Source of the DNA: Bacteroidales bacterium
GTDB taxonomy: Bacteria > Bacteroidota > Bacteroidia > Bacteroidales > VadinHA17
Reading direction: 5' to 3'
DNA: 64,000 bases
Assembly (NCBI GenBank): GCA_029974835.1
Contig: JARKQN010000110.1
Location: 17,187-81,186, forward strand
Shown one piece after another: positions 26,022-34,678 of the stretch. The stretch's first letter is position 1; each line of letters begins with the position of its first letter. The notes below the pieces were generated by a model, which did no database searches, was not told the DNA's origin, and saw only the letters and a list, made by a program, of their open reading frames with translations. A program made the translations under genes and the position numbers.

Positions 26022-28339
26022 AACACAAAGTTCTTTAACCCCGGGTTTTTGCCGTTTAACAAAGGTATTTTCAGAATAAACTCTGAGCCTTTTCCTGTTT
26101 CTGACCTGAGCAGAATTTCACCGTTGAGCAGTTCAGCGTATGCTTTGCTGATAGCCAGTCCCAGGCCTGTTCCTTCGGTTTTGTTTGTTCCCTTTTTCAT
26201 TATCTGGAAGAATCTTTCAAATATTTTTTCACGGTACTCTTCGGGAATGCCGGGCCCGGTATCTTTCACCGAGAAGCTTGCATAACCGGGCAGCTTTTCA
26301 AACTCAAATTCTATAAGCCCTCCTGCAGGAGTAAACTTAAAGGCATTGTTAAGCAAGTTGGTGATTATCTGCACAAGTTTTGTTTCGTCGGTCATAACGG
26401 AATGTTCGCCTGCCTGGAACTTAGTTTTGAAAACAATACCCGACTGGTCGGCTTTCAGGCTATACTGGAGGGCAAGATTGTCCAACACCCGGTTGAGGCT
26501 GACTTCTGAGATCTCCACTTTTACTCTTCCTGTTTCGATATTGGATATTTCCACAATGTCGGAAATTATTGACAGCAGTTGTTTGCTGCTTTGCACGATC
26601 AGCTCCGCGTAATTGCGGTTTGTTTCGTCGAGGCCACCCTCTGAGGCGAGCAGCGAGGCGAAGCCCACGATTGAGTTCATCGGGGTTCTTATTTCATGCG
26701 ATATATTGTGCAGAAATGCCGTTTTCAGCCTGTCGCTTTCTTCGGCTTTCTCCTTGGCCGTGACAAGGTCGGAATGAATCTTTTTCTTTTCAGTTATGTC
26801 GTGGATGATGGAATAGAGGTATGCTTTTCCTCCGGTTTCTATTCTGGTAGAAAAGACTTCAACCTCTTTTTTTGTTCCGTCGGCCAGCCTGTGGATGGCT
26901 TCAAAATTTGTTTCACCTTCCCTGATCACCTGAGCCATCAGGCTGTTTACCTTTGCATTGGAAGCTTCATTAATATTGAAAATTGTCATATGCTTCAGAT
27001 CTTCACAGGAGTAGCCATAAAAATCTGAAGCGGCCCTGTTTGCATCAACAATTCTGCCGGAACCTGGCTCGATGATAAGCATAACCGAAGAATGGGCCTC
27101 AAACAGCTTACGGAATCTTTCCTCACTCTGTCTCAGGTAATCTTCTGTTTTTTTTCTGTCGGTAATATCGGTGGCCACTCCCAGTACAGCAGGTTTGTCA
27201 TGGCCGGGATGCATATACGGAATTTTCACTGTCTGGAACCATCCTTCACTGCCGTCCCTTCTGAGTACTTTTTCTTCGGGGATAAAGACCGGTTTACCTT
27301 TTCTTATGACCTCCAGGTCAAATTTCCGGTACCATTCCACCTGTTCCTCGGATGCTCCGTAGTCGCGGTCGGTCTTTCCCTCTATTTCTTCGGGCGACAG
27401 GCCGAACAGGTCTGCCAGAGCCTTATTGGCAAGCAGGAACCTGCCTTCCATGTCTTTAGCGAATATATAAGCCGGTACGAGATCCATTATCTGCCGGAGC
27501 TGTCTGAGCCTGAGCCTTATTTCCTCCTCCGCCCTTCGCCGGTCGGTGATATCGCGCATGGTGTCCATAATATAGAGGGGCTGCCCCTCGCTGCCGGTGA
27601 TGAGATTGGCACAAAGCTCTGCCCGGAACCATGAACCATCCTTTCTCAGAATTCTTATTTCCTTGTCCCTCAGAGAACCTTTATGCAAAATTTCCTCAAA
27701 AAATTCAACAGCCATACCCCTGTCGTCGGGATGAATCATTTCAAATGTGTTAACCTTCATTATTTCATCATCACTGTCATATCCGAGCATTTCCCTTTTG
27801 CGCCGGTTAATATAACTCAGTCTGCCTTGCAGGTCGAATAGAGAGAGCCCGTCCTGGATTGTCTCGACCAGAGTGTGATACCGGTTCTCGCTTTCACGGA
27901 GGGCTTCCTCTGCATTTTTGCGTGAAGTTATATCGATCAGTGTGCCTTCAAAGTACAGGATCTTTCCGTTTGCATCGTAAACCGGATAGGAATTTTCGAG
28001 GACCGTTATATTCCTTCCATCCTTTCTTTTCAGTTTAAGTTCAACATCATTCAGGACACCTTTTTGCAGAATCCTGCTGATAAAGAGATCCCTGTCGGCA
28101 GGATTTACATAGAGGTCGGTTGAAATATTCAGTTGCTTCAGTTCGTCTTCCGAATCATAGCCCAGCATTTTTATGAGAGCCGGGTTGGCAGTTAATATTT
28201 TACCTTCGGGAGTGCTGCGGTAAATGCCATCGTGTACGTTGTTGAAAAGAATCTTATATATATCCTCATTTTCGGTACCGGCAGATTCCTTCTGCCTCAT
28301 GGTTTTACTGGTCTGGTTCATCAGCGATGAATTTTTCAT
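26018..28339 (-). CDS. Multi-PAS sensor histidine kinase
   Basis: A 773-residue kinase with no transmembrane helix visible, so probably cytoplasmic. Four PAS/PAC units (about 25-145, 147-270, 275-395, 400-520), each ending in a DIT-type PAC motif (LIDITSRK, MRDITDRR, ATDITDRK, IHDITEKK). Then HisKA with the phospho-acceptor His548 in NISHEIRTPMNS, and HATPase_c with N box NLLNNAFKF, G1 DTGPGIPE and G2 GTGLGLAIS. No receiver domain and no response regulator next door. It shares a 4-bp overlap with a PPP phosphatase. Ligand unknown. Confidence 0.92.
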   Translation of the reverse strand: MKNSSLMNQTSKTMRQKESAGTENEDIYKILFNNVHDGIYRSTPEGKILTANPALIKMLGYDSEDELKQLNISTDLYVNPADRDLFISRILQKGVLNDVELKLKRKDGRNITVLENSYPVYDANGKILYFEGTLIDITSRKNAEEALRESENRYHTLVETIQDGLSLFDLQGRLSYINRRKREMLGYDSDDEIMKVNTFEMIHPDDRGMAVEFFEEILHKGSLRDKEIRILRKDGSWFRAELCANLITGSEGQPLYIMDTMRDITDRRRAEEEIRLRLRQLRQIMDLVPAYIFAKDMEGRFLLANKALADLFGLSPEEIEGKTDRDYGASEEQVEWYRKFDLEVIRKGKPVFIPEEKVLRRDGSEGWFQTVKIPYMHPGHDKPAVLGVATDITDRKKTEDYLRQSEERFRKLFEAHSSVMLIIEPGSGRIVDANRAASDFYGYSCEDLKHMTIFNINEASNAKVNSLMAQVIREGETNFEAIHRLADGTKKEVEVFSTRIETGGKAYLYSIIHDITEKKKIHSDLVTAKEKAEESDRLKTAFLHNISHEIRTPMNSIVGFASLLASEGGLDETNRNYAELIVQSSKQLLSIISDIVEISNIETGRVKVEISEVSLNRVLDNLALQYSLKADQSGIVFKTKFQAGEHSVMTDETKLVQIITNLLNNAFKFTPAGGLIEFEFEKLPGYASFSVKDTGPGIPEEYREKIFERFFQIMKKGTNKTEGTGLGLAISKAYAELLNGEILLRSETGKGSEFILKIPLLNGKNPGLKNFVL

Positions 28340-28507
28340 TAATGACCCAACAGGTTATTCGGGCAGTTAAAAATAGTATTTGTAATTTATAATCTTAATA
28401 ATCAGGTTAAAATTATGTAAAACCTTTTCAATATTACGCAGCGATAAAAATTAGTATTTTAGAATCGTTAAAAACTTATTCACCTAAGCCGGTAAAACCT
28501 GTAACGA

Positions 28508-29557
28508 ATGAAAAAATATTTATGGTTAATGCTTGTGGCAGGGTTGCTGCTTTCCTGCAAAACACAGCAACTTTACCTTAATGTAACAGAGCCTGCCGTT
28601 GTCACGCTTCCTCCGGGTGTACATTCGGCGGGGATAGTCGACAGGAGTGAAGCCTCGAAGGAAGCAAAGGCGCTCGATGCTATCGACAAAGTGCTTACCC
28701 TTGAAGGGGCAGGACTCGACAGAGCGGGGGCAGATGCAGCCATTGAGGGACTGGCATCGAAACTGGTCGCCGACGGCCGGATCACCGAACTGAAAAGGAT
28801 TAATGAGAAATTTGATGCAGTCCATCTTGCCGGTCCTTTTCCGCCGCCGATCGACTGGACTGTTGTCGACAGGGTATGCTCTGAGAATTCGGTGGATATA
28901 CTGTTCTCCCTTGAGGCATTTGATACAGATACCAGAATAAACTACCAGGTCATTAAAGGAGGCCCTCCAAAAACCCTCCTTGGCGCCGTGACAGGAGTCG
29001 AGCACAGGGCCGATATGCAGACACTGGTAAAAACCGCATGGAGAATATATTATCCTTCCCGCCAGACAGTCCTTGATGAGTTCCCTGTTGTCCACAGCCT
29101 CAATTTCTCGGCAACGGGACTTACCCCGGTGGTGGCTGCCGCCGCCCTTATTGACAGAAAGGAAGCTGTTAAAAAGGTAGGAATCAGAGCAGGGGAAATC
29201 TATGCGTCAAGAATAATCCCCTACCAGATTGAAGTTGAAAGAGATTATTATGTAAAGGGAACGGATAACTTCAGAACAGCAATGAGAAAAGCAAGGACAG
29301 GAAAATGGGATGAGGCCGGTGACCTATGGAGGAAGGAAACACAGAATCCTTCCGGAAAAATAGCCGGCCGTGCTCATTACAACATGGCCATAATTGAGGA
29401 GATTAACGGCAACCTGCCCGCTGCCCGGGAATGGGCGGAGAAGGCTTATGAAAACTATAATCTCAGAAAGGCGCTCAAATACGTCAGAATTATTGAGAAC
29501 AGGATGAGAGAGAACGAACTTCTGCAAATACAGGAAGAAAGACAATACCAGAGATAA
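28508..29557 (+). CDS. DUF6340 family lipoprotein
   Basis: A 349-residue lipoprotein: signal MKKYLWLMLVAGLLLSC with the lipid Cys at 17. The body has the DUF6340 features (VERDYYVKGTDNF, then a C-terminal TPR-like helical region with GRAHYNMAIIEEINGNLPAAREWAEKA). The function is unknown. It lies 22 bp before the Gfo/Idh oxidoreductase gene and so may be read with it, though such linkage could be chance. Confidence 0.75.
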   Translation: MKKYLWLMLVAGLLLSCKTQQLYLNVTEPAVVTLPPGVHSAGIVDRSEASKEAKALDAIDKVLTLEGAGLDRAGADAAIEGLASKLVADGRITELKRINEKFDAVHLAGPFPPPIDWTVVDRVCSENSVDILFSLEAFDTDTRINYQVIKGGPPKTLLGAVTGVEHRADMQTLVKTAWRIYYPSRQTVLDEFPVVHSLNFSATGLTPVVAAAALIDRKEAVKKVGIRAGEIYASRIIPYQIEVERDYYVKGTDNFRTAMRKARTGKWDEAGDLWRKETQNPSGKIAGRAHYNMAIIEEINGNLPAAREWAEKAYENYNLRKALKYVRIIENRMRENELLQIQEERQYQR

Positions 29558-29579
29558 ACAAACCAAAACCTTTTTAACC

Positions 29580-30986
29580 ATGAAAAAAACTACCGGAAGA
29601 AGCACCAGGCGCGAATTCCTGGCTAAAACCACCGTTGCTGCAGCAGGCCTTGCACTCGGAACCAAGGCATTGACAGCATCTGAATACAGCAGGATAACCG
29701 GCTCTAACGAAAAAATCAGGGTCGGCTTTATCGGCCTCGGAAACAGAGGGTCGCAGTTGCTGCGGCTCTTTATGTCGAACCCCGATTGCGAAGTCGCAGC
29801 TTTCTGCGACGTTTATGAACCTTACATGTCCCGCGACAGGAGCCTGGTGGAACCGAGATATATCAGGGAACTCGGAAGCCAGATTCCTCAGATGGGTGAG
29901 AAATTTCAGAATCCCGTAAAAAAATATTCCGATTTCAGAAAACTGCTGGAAGACAAAGATATCGATGCCGTGGTTATTGCAACTCCCGACCACTGGCACA
30001 CCATCCAGACTATCCAGGCAATACAGGCCGGGAAAGATGTTTATGTCGAAAAGCCGTTAACGATAACAATCAGAGAGGGAAGAATGATGGTCGAAGCCCA
30101 GGCAAAAAGCAAACAGGTGGTGGCAGTCGGTCTTAACAGAAGGGGCAATTCCGTATATCAGAAACTTGCCAGGGAGATTCCCGCCGGCAAAATAGGGAAA
30201 GTAACTGTGGCCCAGGCTTTCAGAATAAACAATATGTTTCCCGACGGCATCGGCAAAATGAAGGATGAAAACCCTCCTGCAGGTCTTAACTGGGACATGT
30301 GGCTGGGTCCAAGGGCCTACAGGCCTTACAGATACAATATTTCACCCTATAAATTCAGATGGTGGAGCGATTATTCAAGCCAGATGGGTAACTGGGGTGT
30401 ACATTTTATGGACGTAATAAGATGGATGGCAGGGGAAACCGCACCCGTTGCAATTTCAGCTCACGGAGGCAGGTACATCGTTGCCGACGACAGCGATATC
30501 CCCGATACAATGCAGGTAACATACGAGTTTAAATCGGGACTGATTGTTAATTTCTGCATATACGAAGCAAGCAGCGGCGGACTTTTTCAGTTCGGAGAAG
30601 TGGAACTGAGAGGTACAAAAGGAACCCTGTGGGCCAATGAAAGCGGCTACAGAATTACTGCAGCCCGGCCGGGACAGTTCCAGACATGGACAAAACAGAT
30701 TGAGGATGAGGTTTTTGATTCACGCAATGAGCCTCTTCCCGATGGCAGCAGCCGCGACAGTACTGCAGCCCTTGTACGTAATTTCCTCGACTGTGTCAAA
30801 TCGAGGCAGACACCCCTCTGCCCGCTCGAAGAGGGACACAGGTCAACAAGCTTTGCCCACCTCGCAAATATCGCGGTTAAGGTTAAATCAAGGCTCGAAT
30901 GGGATCCGGTGAAGGAAAGATTTACAAATAATGAAGCTGCCAACCATCTGCTTCATTATGAATACCGCAAACCCTGGAAATTATAA
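29580..30986 (+). CDS. Tat-exported Gfo/Idh/MocA oxidoreductase
   Basis: A 468-residue NAD(P)-type oxidoreductase. The N-terminus has a twin-arginine signal (STRREFLAK, then an Ala-rich helix), so it is folded with cofactor before export. The Rossmann part has VGFIGLGNRGSQLLRLF and the family motif VEKPLT (Lys), followed by the C-terminal Gfo/Idh/MocA_C2-type domain with NWGVHFMDVIRW. Family members oxidise or reduce sugars, cyclitols or glycosides. First of three consecutive Tat-signal genes, which suggests sequential steps on one periplasmic substrate. Confidence 0.9.
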   Translation: MKKTTGRSTRREFLAKTTVAAAGLALGTKALTASEYSRITGSNEKIRVGFIGLGNRGSQLLRLFMSNPDCEVAAFCDVYEPYMSRDRSLVEPRYIRELGSQIPQMGEKFQNPVKKYSDFRKLLEDKDIDAVVIATPDHWHTIQTIQAIQAGKDVYVEKPLTITIREGRMMVEAQAKSKQVVAVGLNRRGNSVYQKLAREIPAGKIGKVTVAQAFRINNMFPDGIGKMKDENPPAGLNWDMWLGPRAYRPYRYNISPYKFRWWSDYSSQMGNWGVHFMDVIRWMAGETAPVAISAHGGRYIVADDSDIPDTMQVTYEFKSGLIVNFCIYEASSGGLFQFGEVELRGTKGTLWANESGYRITAARPGQFQTWTKQIEDEVFDSRNEPLPDGSSRDSTAALVRNFLDCVKSRQTPLCPLEEGHRSTSFAHLANIAVKVKSRLEWDPVKERFTNNEAANHLLHYEYRKPWKL

Positions 30987-30997
30987 AATCGGGTGGC

Positions 30998-31975
30998 ATG
31001 GAAAAGGGAAAAAATCATTACACACGAAGAGGCTTTGTTAACCTGATGGCTTCTGCAGCTGCCGCCGCTCCGGCAGCTTATGTGACAGGTTATCTCCCCG
31101 AAACACCTCAGGAGCCCGAAGGGAAACGATATATTCACATATTTACAAAACCCCTGCAGTGGCTCTCTTACGATATGATGGCCGGGACGGTTGCAGCTGC
31201 CGGCGCCCACGGAATCGATTTACCGGTGCGCCCCGGCGGCCATGTTCTGCCCGAAAATGTTAAAAGAGACCTGCCCCTCGCCGTAAAGGCTGCCAGAAGT
31301 CACGGCCTCAGGGTCGATATGATCGTGACTTCCATTACAGCTGCAGGAGAAAAATATACCGAAGATATTCTGGGAACGGCATCAGACCTCGGAATAAAAT
31401 ACTACCGGCTCGGGTATATCAACTATGACGAAAAAACAGGCATCTGGAATACTCTTCAGAAATACAAACCTGTTTTCGGGGAGCTCGAAAAATTAAACAG
31501 AAAATACGGTATTCACGGAGCTTACCAGAACCATTACGGAACAAGGATTGGAGGACCGGTATGGGACCTGTTCGAACTCCTTAAAGACCTGGATCCCCGG
31601 TATATCGGATGCCAGTACGATGTGAGGCATGCCGTGGCTGAAGGAGGTAGCTCGTGGGTGAACGGCCTTAAACTGATTGCCCCGTGGGTGAAATGCACCG
31701 ATATAAAAGACTTTAAATGGACACAGGCCGGAAACGGCAGGTGGAACCCCGAAAGTGTCCCGCTCGGAAACGGGATGGTGAACTTTGAAGAGTATTTCAG
31801 AATAGTAAAAAGTTACAATATCACCGGTCCCGTGTCAATACACCTCGAATATCCTCCGTTTGAAAGATTCAATGAGAAACTGCCCGACGAAGAGAAACGG
31901 AAACTCTTCATCACTGCAATGAAGAAAGATGTAGATACACTGAAGGGATTTTTTGAGAAATATCAGCTTGATTGA
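30998..31975 (+). CDS. Tat-exported sugar isomerase/epimerase (TIM barrel)
   Basis: A 325-residue protein of the xylose-isomerase-like AP-endonuclease-2 superfamily. A twin-arginine signal (YTRRGFVNLMAS) precedes the barrel. Candidate metal or substrate residues are in YRLGYINYD, YQNHYGT, GCQYDVRHA, KCTDIKDF and HLEYPP, in the usual strand order. Members interconvert ketoses or act on keto-glycosides and inositols. It starts 11 bp after the oxidoreductase gene and ends 9 bp before the next. Confidence 0.85.
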   Translation: MEKGKNHYTRRGFVNLMASAAAAAPAAYVTGYLPETPQEPEGKRYIHIFTKPLQWLSYDMMAGTVAAAGAHGIDLPVRPGGHVLPENVKRDLPLAVKAARSHGLRVDMIVTSITAAGEKYTEDILGTASDLGIKYYRLGYINYDEKTGIWNTLQKYKPVFGELEKLNRKYGIHGAYQNHYGTRIGGPVWDLFELLKDLDPRYIGCQYDVRHAVAEGGSSWVNGLKLIAPWVKCTDIKDFKWTQAGNGRWNPESVPLGNGMVNFEEYFRIVKSYNITGPVSIHLEYPPFERFNEKLPDEEKRKLFITAMKKDVDTLKGFFEKYQLD

Positions 31976-31984
31976 GAAAAACGG

Positions 31985-33367
31985 ATGAACAGAAGAGAAT
32001 TTGCAAAAAAGGCCGGCATTGTGGCTGCCGGTCTGGGTGCCTTGCAGGCAGCGGGAGTGTCCGGCTGCGCAGGCAGGAAAAATACCATTGAGATCATTGC
32101 CGCAAAAGGCGCTTTTGAGAAAGAACCTCTTTTAAGACCTTTCGGATTCAAGGGAGGATACATGACTGAAATATGGCAGACGGCAGCAATGCTTGAAAGT
32201 GCCAGCGGTATAAAAAAGACAGGTGTCTGCACGCAGAATGTGCTCTGGAGCGACGCCGGAGTATTCGCCGCCAACGACGAAGAAAAGGGGAATGCCCTGA
32301 TGTACGACCTGACAAACCATGCTCTTAAGCTTGTAACCGGAAGAAGGTTCAGGACACCGGTCGACCTCCTTGAATCAGTTATTGACGAGTTGCTCGATTA
32401 CGGCCGCAAATCGACAGGCAAAGCCGATCTCAGGAAAACATTCGTGCTTAATTCCCTCGTCGGAGTTGACAATGCCGCCTGGCTTCTGTATGCCGCAGAG
32501 AACAAAATTAACTCCTTCGATGAGATGATCCCTGAGGAGTACAGGGCAGGTCTGAGCAATCATCATGATAAAATTGCCAGCATTCCGCTTATGGCATATT
32601 CCATCCCGGTGGAAGAAATCAGGGCTGCTGCTGATCAGGGTTATTTCTTTATGAAGATAAAGATCGGACAACCCGGGACACAGGAGGAGATGCTTCAGAA
32701 GGACATGGAGCGTCTCACCGCAATACATGACGCCATCGGGGGCGCAAGAACGCCATGGACCGGTGACGGCAGGCTTCCGTACTATTTCGATGCCAACGGC
32801 AGGTATGAAAAAAAGGAGACTCTTCTGAGACTGCTTGACCATGCCCGGAAAATAGGTGCTTTCGATCAGATAGCAATTATTGAGGAGCCGTTTCCGGAAG
32901 AGGCTGAAATCGATATATCCGATATCCCGGTGAGAATTGCAGCCGATGAGAGTGCGCATACCGATACTGATGCCCTCGAAAGGATAAAAAGAGGATACCG
33001 CGCCATAGCTTTGAAGGCAATAGCCAAAACCCTCAGCATGACTCTGAAAATCATAAAAGTTGCAAGGGAACATAAAATACCATGTTTCTGCGCCGACCTG
33101 ACCGTCAACCCGCTTCTGGTGGAATGGAATAAAAACGTGGCAGCAAGGCTTGACCCTTTCCCGGGACTGGGTCTTGGTCTGCTCGAAACCAACGGACACC
33201 AGAACTACGCCAACTGGGCCGCAATGCGCGGGTATCACCCGTACCCGTCAGCCCGCTGGGCGGAAACGCGAAACGGCTTATTTGAACTTGACGACGATTA
33301 TTACAGCAAGAGCGGCGGTATTTTCATCGAACCGAAACATTTTACAGATCTGATAAACCGGAAGTGA
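31985..33367 (+). CDS. Tat-signal enolase-superfamily enzyme (mandelate racemase/muconate lactonising type)
   Basis: A 460-residue protein. Its N-terminus combines a twin-arginine motif (NRREFAKKAG) with a possible lipobox (VSGC), so it may be a Tat-exported lipoprotein. The barrel shows the superfamily features: KIKIG (general-base lysines), DANGRYEKKE, IIEEPF and IAADES (the three metal carboxylates), then ALKAIAKTLS. Likely reactions are dehydration of a sugar acid or epimerisation. It is the last of the three-gene Tat cluster. Confidence 0.82.
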   Translation: MNRREFAKKAGIVAAGLGALQAAGVSGCAGRKNTIEIIAAKGAFEKEPLLRPFGFKGGYMTEIWQTAAMLESASGIKKTGVCTQNVLWSDAGVFAANDEEKGNALMYDLTNHALKLVTGRRFRTPVDLLESVIDELLDYGRKSTGKADLRKTFVLNSLVGVDNAAWLLYAAENKINSFDEMIPEEYRAGLSNHHDKIASIPLMAYSIPVEEIRAAADQGYFFMKIKIGQPGTQEEMLQKDMERLTAIHDAIGGARTPWTGDGRLPYYFDANGRYEKKETLLRLLDHARKIGAFDQIAIIEEPFPEEAEIDISDIPVRIAADESAHTDTDALERIKRGYRAIALKAIAKTLSMTLKIIKVAREHKIPCFCADLTVNPLLVEWNKNVAARLDPFPGLGLGLLETNGHQNYANWAAMRGYHPYPSARWAETRNGLFELDDDYYSKSGGIFIEPKHFTDLINRK

Positions 33368-33386
33368 TACATCAGGCAACCCGGAG

Positions 33387-33431
33387 ACGCCGGTAGTGTC
33401 CGGTTCAATAGCCGTCTGCTGCGACCGGCGT
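33387..33431. terminator. Inverted repeat between convergent genes
   Basis: ACGCCGGT (33387-33394) and ACCGGCGT (33424-33431) are perfect 8-bp arms with a 29-bp centre, lying between the 3' ends of two convergent genes. It probably acts as a two-way terminator, but has no clear U-run. Confidence 0.4.
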
Positions 33432-34564
33432 TAATCGTCAAATGTCATCTTTTTGAAATCAGTAAGGTCGAGGGCCTTCCTGCGGTACATCCTTTTAAGC
33501 TGTTTTTCCTCCTCCTTTTGGGTCAGGCGGCTGAGTCCGAAATAGGAGTACGAAGTAAATTCGTTACCGTATGCCTCAAAAGGCACAAGTGCTTCAATGG
33601 CAGATTTGTATAAGCTTTTTGCAGCATTGTTGTTGCGGTATTTCTTTTCCTGCAGCAATCCTTTAAAAACCAGCAATTCAGCTCTGTAATAAGCATTCGT
33701 ATCGGATCCGGAATGACTCAGAATAACACTTTCAGCTTCATTATATTTCTTAAGCAGAAGCAGGTTCTTGATATACATGGACCTGAAAAGGACATTGGAA
33801 GGATACCTGTTGTACAGTTCCTTTGAATAGGGAAGAGCCCCCTGGTAATCCGTTTCAAAATGCATTTTGATCCAGGAAAGCATTGAGAGCGCTTCAGCTT
33901 TAAGCGCCATGGCTTTATTACTGCAGATTTCGAGCTGTTCGATGCCCTTCTTCATGTTACCCTGTGGAAAAAGAAAAGCAACAGTTTTATATACCGGCCT
34001 TACTTTCGGATATGCATCCCGGTAATAATTATAGACTCCTGAAAAGAAATAGAAGTCAGGGCATTCGTTTGTCAGCTTCATTGAACGCATAAGCGGCCTG
34101 TATGTCTGGGACGCCAGCGGCATTACTTCGCTGCTCAGTCCGTTGTCGGCGTAGAAGAGAAGCAGTAACCCTCTGGCGCTGAGGTTGGCCAGCAGGTATT
34201 CAGTGGAATATCCGTCGGGAGGGTAACTGGCAGGTTCCGATTTTTCAATGCACCCCCGAAGTATCTTCTCATATTTTGCCCTGCCGGGTGAAGAAGCGGT
34301 TAAGGGAAATCCTTCCCAGTAAATCATCATACCCCGGTAAAGATCACAAACAGGATGTCCGGGATGCCGCCGCGCAAGTTCGGCATACACTTCCTCCGCT
34401 ACGCGGAAATCCATATTGTAAATACTTTCTATCCCTTCACTGATCAGTCTTACCGATACCGAGTCCTTTAAAACCTGTCCCTGAGATTTTTCTGCCGGAT
34501 TCAAAAAAAGAAAGGCAGCTGCCAGCAAAAAAATCATGAACTTCTTTATTTCACCCCGGTACAT
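33431..34564 (-). CDS. Exported TPR-like protein, unidentified
   Basis: A 377-residue protein with a signal peptide or anchor (about 8-25, KFMIFLLAAAFLFLN) and a repetitive helical body of TPR type (for example FRVAEEVYAELARRHPGHPV near the start and NNAAKSLYKSAIEALVPFE near the end). No family was recognised. It has its own unit, convergent with the Tat cluster and divergent from the antiporter gene. Confidence 0.6.
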   Translation of the reverse strand: MYRGEIKKFMIFLLAAAFLFLNPAEKSQGQVLKDSVSVRLISEGIESIYNMDFRVAEEVYAELARRHPGHPVCDLYRGMMIYWEGFPLTASSPGRAKYEKILRGCIEKSEPASYPPDGYSTEYLLANLSARGLLLLFYADNGLSSEVMPLASQTYRPLMRSMKLTNECPDFYFFSGVYNYYRDAYPKVRPVYKTVAFLFPQGNMKKGIEQLEICSNKAMALKAEALSMLSWIKMHFETDYQGALPYSKELYNRYPSNVLFRSMYIKNLLLLKKYNEAESVILSHSGSDTNAYYRAELLVFKGLLQEKKYRNNNAAKSLYKSAIEALVPFEAYGNEFTSYSYFGLSRLTQKEEEKQLKRMYRRKALDLTDFKKMTFDD

Positions 34565-34630
34565 AAATTAAGGATAATGAAACGGAATTAAGGAATGTAA
34601 AGGTAATCAAATAACATTTACAATCCGGTG

Positions 34631-34661
34631 TTTGATATACCTGGCTAAATTTCTATTTTTG
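34631..34661 (+). promoter_or_regulatory. Promoter of the antiporter-oxidoreductase pair
   Basis: TTTG (34631-34634), a 19-bp spacer and TATTTTTG (34654-34661) fit the Bacteroidota consensus closely, 17 bp before the ATG at 34679. Confidence 0.65.
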
Positions 34662-34678
34662 GATAGCGGTAGAAACAG

